From Rhodosorus marinus (lineage: Eukaryota > Rhodophyta > Stylonematophyceae > Stylonematales > Stylonemataceae), in contig JAMWBK010000010.1 of assembly GCA_029953675.1 (NCBI GenBank), positions 963,501 to 1,027,500 of the forward strand: DNA of 64,000 nt, written 5' to 3'. The position numbers and the translations under genes are program-made. Shown piece after piece: positions 1 through 10,444 of this stretch. The notes under the pieces were generated by a model. The model was not told the origin of the DNA and did no database searches. It worked only from the letters and a program-made list of their open reading frames with translations. The stretch's first letter is position 1. Each line of letters begins with the position of its first letter.

Positions 1-1151
1 TTAATTTTTCATAAATGTATATTTTACTACTACTATATATATATATTTCGTTGCCTCTGTAGCCAATAAATTAGTTCCTGGGGACTGGAGCTGTCGCGTT
101 CATTCCCAAACAAATGCTCAGGACCTTTTTTTTTTGGTTGAGGGTCGTTCATTTGATTGAGCTCTACCCCTCCCCCCCGTGAATTACTGTTACCAATCAA
201 CAGTTGTCTTGAGAAGAGTTTAATCACATTTTTGGGGATTGTTTTTAAAACAAAAGTTCATATTATTGGCCTCTCGCTACTCCATTGGACAATTTCGTAC
301 CTGCTCAAACATTTTTCTTTAGTATTGTGTTCATTCGACCAATCGGTGTCTGGAAGCTCCAAAATATTTATAAAACTTAGGAACCCAGACAGGTGCACAA
401 GGTCATCGAATGAAAGCGGTTTTTTTCAAATTAGTAATACTTTTTTCAGCCAGCAGTCCCTGGAGCGAATCTCAACGGAAAAAAAAAAGCAAATAGCTCT
501 GGTTCCATTGGATAAACGAGTTATGTCTCGTATTTATTTTTATGCATATTTGCACCAACACCCTCTCCCCCCCTTACGAAGAAGACATTCCCGATGGAAC
601 TTGGCATAAAATGCTCCTTTTTTGCTCGTTGGTGTCGTCTTTGGAAGGGCGAATGCTCTGTTGTTGGTGTGAAGAAGGGGTGAGGTTGACTTTAAGATGG
701 AAGTGTGTTTTGGGTGGATGCGATTTGGTATATGATTGAAACAGATGAGATTTTTTTGCTGGGCTTTTGTTCTGTTTGCAAATTTTTTTTCGGGTTCGAT
801 TGTTTGAAAAGCCGGGGTGGGAAAGGTTTATGAGGTGACAACTGTGAGACGGAGTCTTCTCAGACCATCCGTTTCGCCAGGGGTTCAGTAGACGGCAGCA
901 AGTGTATGTGGTAGAGAGGGAAAAGGAGGAGGAGAAACGTCATCTAGATGAACAGGAACATCCTTGACAGCCGATCTGCCTGAACATTGTCTGTTTGTCC
1001 TGGGAAGGTGCATTTTTTTGGGACAGTGTGGGACGGGGCAGGGGACGGGGCGGGGGACGGGGACGAGGACGGGGACGGTCTTGCTTGGATGTCCTGAGGA
1101 TGTCATAGAATAGTTTCTGTGCTATTTTTTTTTTTGTACGTCACTGAGGCC
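1..1151. other. Left-edge non-coding region
   Basis: I see no credible gene here. The stretch is rich in T and G runs and has a simple G-rich repeat near 1033-1078. The open frames at 157-609 and on the minus strand at 885-1106 have low-complexity composition and no recognisable motif. The last part is presumably promoter, or an upstream exon, of the AP2 gene: its frame stays open upstream of the chosen ATG to about 1098 but has no other ATG. Confidence 0.5.
1033..1078. repeat. G-rich minisatellite (GGGGAC-like)
   Basis: A run of imperfect hexamers of the type GGGGAC/GGGGCG lies just upstream of the AP2 gene. All the guanines are on the plus strand, so it could form a G-quadruplex; that is inference from composition. 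Confidence 0.7.
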
Positions 1152-2263
1152 ATGATATCGAGTTATCGAGGGGTTTCTTGGAACAAGAAGAACAAGGCGT
1201 GGCAGGCGCGAATTAGATATGGCCGTAAGTTTCCAGATGGTGCACTGAAAATCGAGTTGGAGTTGGTCTGAGATTCTTCACTGACGCTTTTGAGCTGGTA
1301 TTCTGTAGGAGACGTTCTGTCCTTGGGCTATTTTGACTGCGACAAACGCGCAGCGCAGGCGTTTGATATTATGTCTTTGAGAATTCATAAAGATCTCGCG
1401 AAGACAAATTTTCCGTTCGGGAACTACGATAGGCGGATCTTTGAGGACAAGCCACTTTCAGAAGTTGTGTATATGGCGAGAGCGTTGTCTAGGAAACGTC
1501 GGAGGAGCGGAGACGATGAACAAGAGCGAGAATGGGAGAGAGTTGCCCTGGAGGTACCTAACTTCGCGGTAGGAATGCGCTAGTTCGATGGTTGTACACT
1601 CGGATCTAATCCTTGTTTTTCTCGATTCCCATTTGTCTAGGCATGCATGAGAATACATGAAGGTGTCTCAAACGCGTCGGAATCGGATCACACATCTGAA
1701 GCGCGCTCGAGCGGGGAGCTCGAACGAGAAAACAATCTAGGAGGATTGCTACAGGCAGCAGAAGTAAGATAGGGCATCTACTGGAGCAATGCCCTGGTTT
1801 CATTGCCCATCGCAGGTCTCAAAAATTGCGATTTTTCCTTGTACTTCCAGGTAACAAGTCTGCGGGAGAAAAATGCAAACTTGATGCACTCCAAGGAATC
1901 CTTAGAACTCGCTTTGCAGTTCAGCCAGGCTCAGTGCGTGTCAGTATCCTGGGAGCGTGACCAGGCAATTGCACAGAGAGACCAAGCAATGGTGAGAATC
2001 AAACAGTTGGAGCTTGAGGTATGTTGAAGCGCGCATGACGTTTCTGCGATGTCCATCATTCTGACCTCCCCTTGTTATCGCAGTTCGCCTCAAGCGGATT
2101 TCATAAGCGCTCTCATAGGGATAATGGCCAGGGATCAGACTGTACAACTTCAACTGACCAGCAGCTTCATACCAGGGTGGAAATGTCGCAGCCCAGTATT
2201 AACGTCAAAGGCCTGCAGTCGCATCGTGAAAGCGGAGAGTCGTGTGCAGTTACCGCTTCGTAA
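1152..2263 (+). CDS. AP2-domain transcription factor with coiled coil
   Basis: Proposed exons are 1152-1224, 1309-1553, 1641-1763, 1851-2018 and 2084-2263. All junctions are GT-AG, the introns are 65-87 bp, and the reading frame is continuous for 262 residues. The first two exons join to a single AP2/ERF DNA-binding domain at about residues 4-55: it begins SYRGVSWNKKNKAWQARI, continues through SLGYFDCDKRAAQAFD and ends near LAKTNFP. These match the YRGV, WQARI, LG-F and AA-AFD landmarks of the family. A basic patch (RKRRR) follows, then a Glu/Gln-rich helix (exon 4) likely to form a coiled coil. The role is inferred to be nuclear sequence-specific DNA binding; the targets are unknown. The domain sits almost at the N-terminus, so the true start may lie in an upstream exon not identified. 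Confidence 0.83.
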
Positions 2264-3480
2264 TTAATCAACATAGCTAAAAAACTCTAACCAAATGCGT
2301 GCATTCGAGAACCCCAACCCCCTCTCCCCACCCTCTCTGTACGGAGAAGTAATAACCACAGCCACTATGGGGAGCCCATTCTAATCGAATCTACACAATG
2401 CAGTCATCATTTCATCAAAACAATATATTCATTAATACGTCGATCATAAATGCGTTATGGCTCTGAAGCCACAAAACAAAAAAAAGACGATCATCGCTGG
2501 CACTTACCATCCTCCCACCAAAGCAGGTTGAAAATCTGCCTGTCACACACACCCACAATCTCTCATCGCTCATGCATCTCACGTTCAATCCAACTGTCCC
2601 CATGTCCCACTCCCGAAACCGTCCCGCCCAAAACTGCTCAACTGGACTGAATCCATTCCTTTATCCAATTAAATCAAGAATCACATCAATATTCAATCAT
2701 TCACCCGATCCCGTTAAGGCATGCATTAGAAATCAACGGGTTTTTTTGATGATATAATTTTTTTGAGATACTTTCATTTTAATTGTAGAGACACGCACAT
2801 TTGGGAGATATGTTTTTGCTTGCCTTCACTGGGTTTGGCATTTACATTTGTTTTTGTTTTTGGATGAAAATTCGAAGCAAGTGCGCATTTCAAGGCTTTT
2901 TGGTTGGAAAAGGCTGAACATGTCTCTAAATGATACGAAATGTCAGGAAATTAACGATGAGTGTTTGTTTTTTTATTTGAAAATCTTGGATGTATCTATC
3001 TTTTTGAAATGGGGGTGTTAATTTTGGGGTTTTTTAATGGAAATGGGGTTGAGAGTGTAGGGAAAAGGGGGGGGAATGGGAAAGAGCGGGATATCTGTAA
3101 CAATGTATGAGATGGGAATGGAATGGGGTCTAGTAGCAGAAGAGTAGGTGGAGGTACAGAGGTAAGTACTCGAAGCCTGCTGAGCTGGGGCTTTTTGGTG
3201 GTAGGCTAGAAGCGTTTGCTTTGGTTTGTTTGAGGGCGTATTTCTTGTTTCTTTCAAGTTTTGGCCGTGCGTTTGGTTTTTTGGGGAGGTCTTGGTTTGT
3301 TTTGTTTTGTTTTGTTTTTGGTTTCGTTTTGGCCTTTGGCTGGCGATGAGATGGTGAGCGCAGAAGACCGTAGAGTACACCCTGTGAGTTTTGTTACCAA
3401 TGGTGAGTTTGGTTGAGCCGGGTCACAAGGTCTGGTGGTCACTGGATTTGCTTGCTTGCTGATTGCTGAAGTCGGTTTCC
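2264..3480. other. Intergenic, low complexity
   Basis: I see no convincing gene. The segment is AT-rich at 2650-3000, then strongly purine/T biased. It includes a TTTTG pentamer run near 3296-3318. The minus-strand frames at 3018-3442 are Lys/Asn/Pro/Thr low-complexity translations of that bias. Confidence 0.5.
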
Positions 3481-3927
3481 AATTCAGGTCCAGTTTTGCG
3501 TGAAGGAAAGACCATGCAACAGTGGATAAAGGCTCCAGTGTCTGAGAGATGTCGAACAGTATGGAGGAAAGCGATTAGCAGCAGGGTATCTTTGAGAGCA
3601 GACGAGGAGGAAGTTAGGTACTGTTGGATGAGGCCAGTTTTTGAATGTTTGACGTGAACTCTGCAGAGGAGATTGTCACAATAGAGACCGCCGCGTACTG
3701 AGTTTATTGCTTAGCAGTCACCCCGGCTGATATTTGGTTTGATTTCTTGTGTTTATGAATGTGACGTAGTCACCCAATGGAGATAAACCTACGATGGAGG
3801 GATCGAGTAGCAGTTTTTGCCCAGGTACATACAAACCGCGGGGGGACATGGTCTTACCACAAACTTGCGTGTAGAGTCTGTGGCTGAGTTGCTTCTTAAC
3901 TCCCTGCTTTTTCGTTTGTTTGCAAAG

Positions 3928-4535
3928 ATATGCCCTGAGAAAACCTTGGATTCGCTCCTCGAAGCGCTGCAGAAGAATGTTAAGGTCAGTATTTGAGTTA
4001 GAACTTCCGTCCATGCTCCTAAATGCAGAGGCGCAGGAGCAGCTTGCTCATTTCATTCGCTCGTGCATGACTATTCTGAAAATCCCTAGTTTGGTCCAAG
4101 AAAAGATGAGGGCCTGGAAGCATTGTACACGTTTGCAAATTTTAGCGTATGGCAAGTGAACGGCCACTTTTTTGGGCGTAGGATGGATTTGGGTCAGTTT
4201 GAGAGCTTCCGAAGAGGTAACGTCGCGCACTCGCACAAGCCCCTGGGACTGCCGAGTAACAAACTGATCACGTTGGCTTTTACATGTCTCCGCGAACGGC
4301 TGAAGTGATGATAACGAAGCCCTACGAAATTGTCGTCAACCACGATCATCGAGAGGTACTTTCTGCCTTACGCCTGGCAGCTAATACATACCATTCAAGA
4401 ATCACTTTCGTCAACGATGACTCCTTTGGATCGAAACCTATGACGTTCCATTTCACAATGACGAAGACGAGGTTGGGACAGTACGACACCTGGATGGTAG
4501 ATTCAATGCTCCCAGACGAAGACAGCTTAAACTAG
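3928..4535 (+). CDS. Conserved DUF4864-like domain protein (5' end unresolved)
   Basis: Three exons join cleanly: 3928-3984, 4090-4216 and 4306-4535, with introns of 105 and 89 bp. The partial protein of 137 residues contains ICPEKTLDSLLEALQ, then DEGLEALYTFANFSVWQVN, a short FFGRRMDLGQFESFRR segment and a beta-rich end finishing at TWMVDSMLPDEDSLN. A helix ending in an (A/G)-LY-FAN motif, then a small G-F-R segment and beta strands, is the layout I recall for the DUF4864-type fold. I offer that as a resemblance only. Exons encoding the N-terminus probably lie between about 3490 and 3720, where splice-like signals exist, but the junctions could not be fixed. No function is claimed. Confidence 0.5.
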
Positions 4536-7500
4536 ACCCTTCGCTAGTGAATAACGTTGTTCATAGTACGGATGATACGAGTTTTGGTTCAGGACGTCAG
4601 AGTGTCATGGCCTTTCCCTGCCGGGACACAACTCGGGCTTGTATCGGACTCTGTGAAGAGTCTGAATGGACAGGTACAGCGCAGGCATGCTGGAAACCCA
4701 ATGATGCAACCCTTGGAGTTAGCCAGATAGATTGATCGGATTAATGTAAACAAGACTCACTGTCAGACCGACGCCTGCCTCAATGTCCGAGTCGCGAGAA
4801 AGAGGCCCCAAAAGATTAGAAAAACGGATCCCGGGTGTTGAGTAAAAGCCCGGGCAAGCTTGGCTGAGGCCGTGGAGATGAGCGAGTACATATCGCCTTC
4901 AGCCCGTGGTTAACCGGATCCCTTTTCTTTACTGGACAACCCGTCCGCCTGGTATATCCTACCCACCCATTCCACTTCTACGTGACTCAATAGTCCCTCA
5001 TAGAATGAAACATTCCTCTGCACTGCTCTCTGACATCGGAAATGATCTTGCGCACCGAAGTCACTCTGCCTAAAGCTTGGCTTTCGCCCACAGACCAACT
5101 GCAGGACACCACCCCGTTCATGCTATGCAAGGAAATTCGGCTCGTATTTGATCGCGTAAGTACGAATTATGAGCTTTCAATAAAAAGGACCCAAAAACAT
5201 ACAAAATTCAATTGGCTGTACCATACAATGAGTTCCATGTTCCCCACCCCTTGTTCCTCCTATTCCACGAAACCAAATGTGCAAATATATTTTATTCATT
5301 GAATATTTTTGTCTAGTACGAAACTCTATACCGCCCTTGCGGGTTCAAATCATATCCGCTCTCATTTTGGAAACTTTCCAACTGCAGTTAGAAAAATCTA
5401 CAAAATTATGAACTAATTTTCATTTTTTAAACAAAAAAGTTGTTCCGAGTTGGACAAAAAAATGTAAACTTTTGAGGATGGGAGGTGAGATTCGCCGACT
5501 ACTTTCTTTGACTTTTTTGAGGGGGGGTTGGGGCTTGCTCTCTAAGAGAAAAACTAAAAAATCTATCAACAATCTAGAGAAAAAACGTCTAATAAGGTGG
5601 ACTTGAGGCAGAATATATTGCCCCAATAGCTGAATGGTCTAAATTTCAACGGTCTTGAGGCACCCATCGGCCTAATTGGATATCGCCGATTTCTAGCAGC
5701 TGGACCGGATTCTGATGCCCCAATCCTTTGCCCCATGATGGGAGAGTTTTGTTGGGTTTGCAGAAGAAGGACTTGAGGAGTAGTCTGGCAAGGCCTTATG
5801 AGAAGCTGCTGCTCTTCTCAACTAGAGTTTTATTATGAATTGAAGCTCAACAATTCTTTCCACGTGGGACATACAATTTATTCTCACCATACGAATGAAC
5901 TCCAACATATTGTATTTTAGTTGTATTATATTGTATATTAATGGGGCATCTTTTTCATGAGTATGTAGAACAAATTTATACTGGCGCATGCCCCATTCGC
6001 GCTTTCACAACGGAACATAACCCACATTCACCGTGAGAAGTCCTATCACTATCCAATGGGGCAGATTCGATGCCTCGATTGTCCGATTGCCGTATAGCTT
6101 CCGGGCCCCACCTTACTTCTACTCACTGATTTCCGGGATTATTGATAGTGTGATTCCTTGAAAAAGAGGAGATCGATAGTATTTTGATTTTTGGAATTGT
6201 TTTCCGAAAGTAGAGTTTTAATAATAGATATCTGGCAAATATTCAGGTATTCACAATCCCCCGACCCCCTCGAGTTTCACATCGTTAGTACAGATCATCA
6301 AGGTTGGAACGGCCACAGAGAGACCTAGAACAGTCATAGAATTTGGAAATACGGCAATGTTTTGATTAGGAGTTTAACGTTAGCGGTACATTTTGAGGGT
6401 TAGAGACTTGTATATACTGTAAAGGGGTCTCGGCCAAATGGACATGTAGGTACAGATTGGAGTGGAAAAAGACGGGAATGAAGGAGTTCGTATTCAGCGG
6501 CTGCATCTATAGTCATATGTTGGTCACCATCTCAAAAAAGTCTTCCACTTTATACCTTTTCGCGGGTCATGTTGAGGTCCTTCTGCACAGTAGGTAGTAC
6601 TTCGGGTCAAAAGCACGTGGGCAGAGAGCTCCTCCATAAACACGGCTGCAAGCTTCCCTTGACTGGTCTCACAGACCTCTCCGCTATACGGTTACCCACT
6701 GGGGTGCATGGGGAAGAAAGATCCCAACGCATGCTCAGGTTCTTTAGCATCATCCCCTCCTGACACTTTGGGAATAGTGTCGTACAATCCGCAGGGTTTG
6801 TTTGTCTTGGTGATTCCCCTCGACATCTCTGGAAAGCTCTCAACTGTACCACTAAATGTCTCGCTCTCATGCGATCAGATGAATGCATCGCGGAGACTGT
6901 CCTATACGCCCTGCTGTAGCCCTCTGAAGCTCCACCTCATCAGAGGACGCACAGGCATTAGGGTTTGGGCCGCCCAAGAGCCCAAAACTTAATGACCTCA
7001 GCACCAATTCGGAACCTGTCATGGTTTTTAATTAGGGGTTTATCTTGTACGGTATATTTTAGAGTTTAAACAACAAACCATACATTGTGTTACAAGCATG
7101 TCTGGGCAAGAGGACATAAATTAAGATTCTATCTACGTCATAAAAAAAGCAGAGAAAACGCAAGTTAGGATTCAGGAACTGATCCTATACCCCTGGATGG
7201 AGCCTCATAAAATCCGAAGGTGGCGTTTTTTCTGATCGTTTGTGAGGTGGGGTAAGGTGGTGGGGGGGTGGGAAGCCTCGGTTTTGTGGGAAAATGTCCT
7301 CTGTTTGAGGACATTTTCTCCTTGCTTTTAGCTTCTGGAGCAGTGCATAGGAAATTCCTCCTTTTTGGTGAGGTTTTCGACGTGAAAAAGATCGGAGGAA
7401 GGGTTTTTGATATATATGGAGAAAAGAGTCTCTTTGAGGAGGGAAGAAGGGATGGGAGTGTGGGCGAAGAGGGTTGGGGGAGGAAGGAGAAGCGGGGTGA

Positions 7501-7910
7501 TAAGGATTGGATGCGAAGATGGGTTGACAAAGGGATGGAATAGTTCAGACTGTTTTGTTTTTTTTGACATGCGTGCATTTTGTGGAGGGTACCTGTTTTG
7601 AATTGCGTTGGGGAAAGAAAGGGGATGGAATAGGGGCCGCGGGGGCAGGGGGTGGGGGGAGGGGGAAAGATTTGGTGAGGGTCTTCTCCTGGGGTTTGAA
7701 GAAGTTTTGGGTGGGGTGAGGAGATGGGGAAATAGGGCTAGGTGAGGATCTGGAATTTATGGATTGCTTGGCGGGCGGGTGGGTATTCGTTTTTGGGTTT
7801 TGAGTGGATTGCGACAGGGGGGTGTTTTTGCGGTGTTTTTTTCTCTTCGTTGGTGGGGAGTTTGGAGTTTTTTTTAGGCGTTTTTGTTTTTTTGAGAAAC
7901 GTTGAAGAGA
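4536..7910. other. Long non-coding or unresolved region
   Basis: No gene can be supported. A frame at 5042-5155 ending at a GTAAGT could be an exon (LPKAWLSPTDQLQDTTPF), but no partner exon was found. 5300-6500 is AT-rich. Two diverged copies of a roughly 50-bp sequence with a TTAGGAGTTTAA / TTAGGGGTTTAT core occur near 6360-6415 and 7022-7075. 7200-7900 is purine-rich on the plus strand and is probably the promoter and leader of the PP2C gene. Confidence 0.4.
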
Positions 7911-9232
7911 ATGTCTTCTCCTGCCGAAAGAATGGTGTCCAGAATGAGGGAATATTTTAAGAGGAAGTCACCAGCTCCAGCATCTGATTCGGAGAAAGGC
8001 AACTTCGTCAGAAAGGAATCCGGGGCTTCTAGTGTGAGCGGCTCGTTGTTAAATCGGCTATCAAGGAAGCCTTCCTCGTTGAACGGGATGGATGAAAAGG
8101 GTGTAGTTAGCGCCGTGGGCATTACTGAGGATCCGAATGTACAGTGGAGAAAGCACATGGAGGTAGGTCAACGGGTGCATGCAGCACACCTATAGGAAGC
8201 GCAAGTTAGCTAAGTGGTTTAATCGTGTACGGCTGTCCTTGCACCTCTGCGCTTGGCTAATTCATGTACGCTTCCATCAACGATCAGGACGGACACGCCA
8301 TCTTGACGAACTTCAGGGGATCCAGGAAGGAAGCTTTCTTTGGAGTCTATGACGGACACGGGGGTCGCGCTGCTGTTGAGAGTGTGCAGAAATGCCTGCA
8401 CAAGGTATGGGTTTTCAGCTTCAACATGTTTGGTGAGAATCCGTATTGGATGCAGGGTGATCTTTTGAGAGCGGTTTTAGGTAGCACTTTGAAACCCCAT
8501 CCGATCAACTTATTTGTTTCTGTTGTCCCTCAATGTAGTTCTTCGCAGATGAGCTATCTTCACAGGTAGTAGACATCAGCCCAGAACAAGCCTTTGCAGA
8601 AGCCTACCGGAAGGCGGATGCTGTACTGTTGGAGAATCGGTGTCTATATGTTGGTACAACTTCTGTAACATGCTACGTAAGTTTAGATGAAAATGATAGA
8701 AAACACCTTCACGTCGCCAATGTTGGAGATGCGAGGGCAGTTTTGTGGTGAGATTAAAAAGCATCACAACCTACCATTTCTTTCTTCAGTGAGAGCTGAA
8801 CGTTCCTATGTTCAATTTCGTTTGGGCAGCCGGGACGGCAAAGGTTTGAGATTATCGTACGACCATAAAGCGTCGGACGACTTGGAGCAGAAGCGGGTTT
8901 GTGAGGATGGGGGTCAAATAGTTGGAAGACGCGTGAATGGTGTGTTGTCTGTATCTCGAGCTCTTGGAGATCATGCTATGAAAAAGGTTGTTCTCGGGTC
9001 ACCCTACACTAGCCATGAGGTGTTAACAAGCGAAGACCCGTTCGTGATACTGGCTTGTGATGGACTCTGGGATGTAATGTCAGATGATGATGCGTGCACC
9101 GTTGTTCTCGAGACCGCGGCCAACAATGAAGCAAAGGAGCTAGACGTTCAACTTGCAAGCAGAGTGCTGGTCCAGCTTGCCTTGAAAAGAGGGAGCACAG
9201 ACAACGTTTCGGTCATGGTTATTAAGTTTTGA
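7911..9232 (+). CDS. PP2C-family protein serine/threonine phosphatase
   Basis: Exons seen are 7911-8162, about 8265-8404, 8539-8747 and 8830-9232; the second junction is unclear. The protein would be around 330 residues. It carries the PP2C signatures in order: FFGVYDGHGG (metal-binding Asp-Gly-His-Gly-Gly), GTTSVTCYVS, HVANVGDARAVL, LSYDHKASD, VNGVLSVSRALGD, ILACDGLWDVMSDDDA and STDNVSVMVIKF at the C-terminus. These imply a Mg/Mn-dependent phosphatase of phospho-Ser/Thr proteins. The N-terminal 80 residues are Ser/Lys-rich and probably disordered. The weak point is the start of exon 2. The frame has a TAA at about 8259, directly before FMYASINDQDG, and no AG acceptor fits well, so the expected R-x-x-MED segment is not visible. 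A tiny missed exon, a non-canonical acceptor or a sequence error would explain it. Confidence 0.85.
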
Positions 9233-9309
9233 AGAGCTGGTTCACACGGAACTATTCGGAAACGGCGTACGCCACCTGTACAGTAAATGTTAATTGTAAT
9301 TCTTAGATG

Positions 9310-10053
9310 ACTCGGAGAATCGAATGGTTTCGAGTGGAATTGAAGGAAGTGCTCTGGAATCATCAGACTTCAGCCGGGTCCACCTCGAGGTAGAAGGAAT
9401 CAGCCAGCAAAGTATGGGGTTACGTCAGCTGTGAGACTCTCTGCAGGAAGCGTTTGTGGCGAACCTCACATTGGGAATACCGCTCATTCGCATAAAATTT
9501 GACCCTCCAGCGCCATTGCAGTTCACAACCAAGGGGCACTGGACGACAGAGCAATCATGCAGCATCGACGTCATTGAACTTCTCAATAGATCGGGAAGTC
9601 TGAACAGATCCTGATTTCGCCGTTGGACAAGAACAACCGTGCGCCACTGGATTCAGCCACAACCGGTGACTCGCGCTATGAACTCATGCTTGCTGAGTAT
9701 TAGCCTCGTGGTGAAAAGAGCCGCGTGTTTTAAGCGAAGGTTTCAACACCGGTTGCACTTCCGGCAACAGAGCCCTGAACTCGCGGATGGGCACTACGCT
9801 ATCTCCCATGCTCCCTCTTGCAAACAAAAGCTCAACCCCAGGCGTCTCAAAAGCTCATGGGGATGGTGCCATCGAAGGATTTTTCCCAAAACCGAGGCTG
9901 ACCATTTGCCAGCCCCTTCACTTCCACTCAAAAAACAGAACCCCAGCGGGTCTGAAGGCAAAACGTTCGATATTCAAAACACCTCGTAAAGCACGTGTCC
10001 AGAATTCCTGCGCAGCCCACACCAGACTCTCTAGTCGACTTTCAACCAGCTGA
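9310..10053 (+). CDS. Candidate gene, unrecognised (exon structure unresolved)
   Basis: Several stretches here read like protein and are bounded by splice-like signals. The first is MVSSGIEGSALESSDFSRV, ending near 9390. Next comes a segment starting at 9447 with NLTLGIPLIRIKFDPPAPLQ, then ILISPLDKNNRAPLDSATTG from about 9609. Last is a long basic frame ending at 10053, with KAKRSIFKTPRKARVQ near its end. The introns needed between the middle pieces would be only about 38 bp, much shorter than elsewhere in the window, so the model is uncertain. The basic Ser/Thr/Pro-rich end suggests a disordered, perhaps nuclear protein. No family was recognised. Confidence 0.3.
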
Positions 10054-10444
10054 CTATCCTCGAACACTTCCCAATCGGAGATCATTCCTACAAACGCCAG
10101 ACCCCTACCGTAAGATCCTGATTGGCTGCAATGGGAGCGGGGATGCTAGATCGATTTAGTACAGAGAAACCGATCATAACGATGGATGGAAAGAGTGTGC
10201 TTTGAGTAGCACCACCTGGACACGAAGAGCTATCTGAGAAGCGAGTCAGTTTGGTTTGAACTGGTGTGTGTGTTTGAGAGAGAGTTTTGTTGTTGTTTTT
10301 TTAAAAAGGGGGGGAGGGAAGCGGTGCCTGGGCTGGGATCTGAGTAAAACGTTCAATGAATTTCCCTCAAAGCGCTATGATCGCGTCTTGCCTATTTACT
10401 TCTCTGCCTGCGAGGGTTGTTTTCGTACTTTTGTTCGGGCGGTG

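Noticed and set aside
157-609. 150-residue open frame on the plus strand
   Set aside because: Low-complexity translation of T-rich sequence; no motif, splice context or conserved segment.
3018-3442. Minus-strand frames of 120 and 62 residues
   Set aside because: Lys/Asn/Thr/Pro low complexity created by TTTTG and G-run repeats on the other strand.
3718-4014. Minus-strand 98-residue frame opposite the DUF4864-like exons
   Set aside because: Looks somewhat protein-like, but the plus strand gives three in-phase exons with proper splice sites, so the plus strand was preferred.
5320-5360. GGGTTCAAATC box, like a tRNA T-arm
   Set aside because: The flanking bases do not form the T-stem, and no acceptor or anticodon arms can be drawn, so it is not a tRNA.
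10256-10444. Upstream extension of acetate kinase
   Set aside because: Open but contains no ATG and no family similarity; a spliced leader remains possible but cannot be shown.
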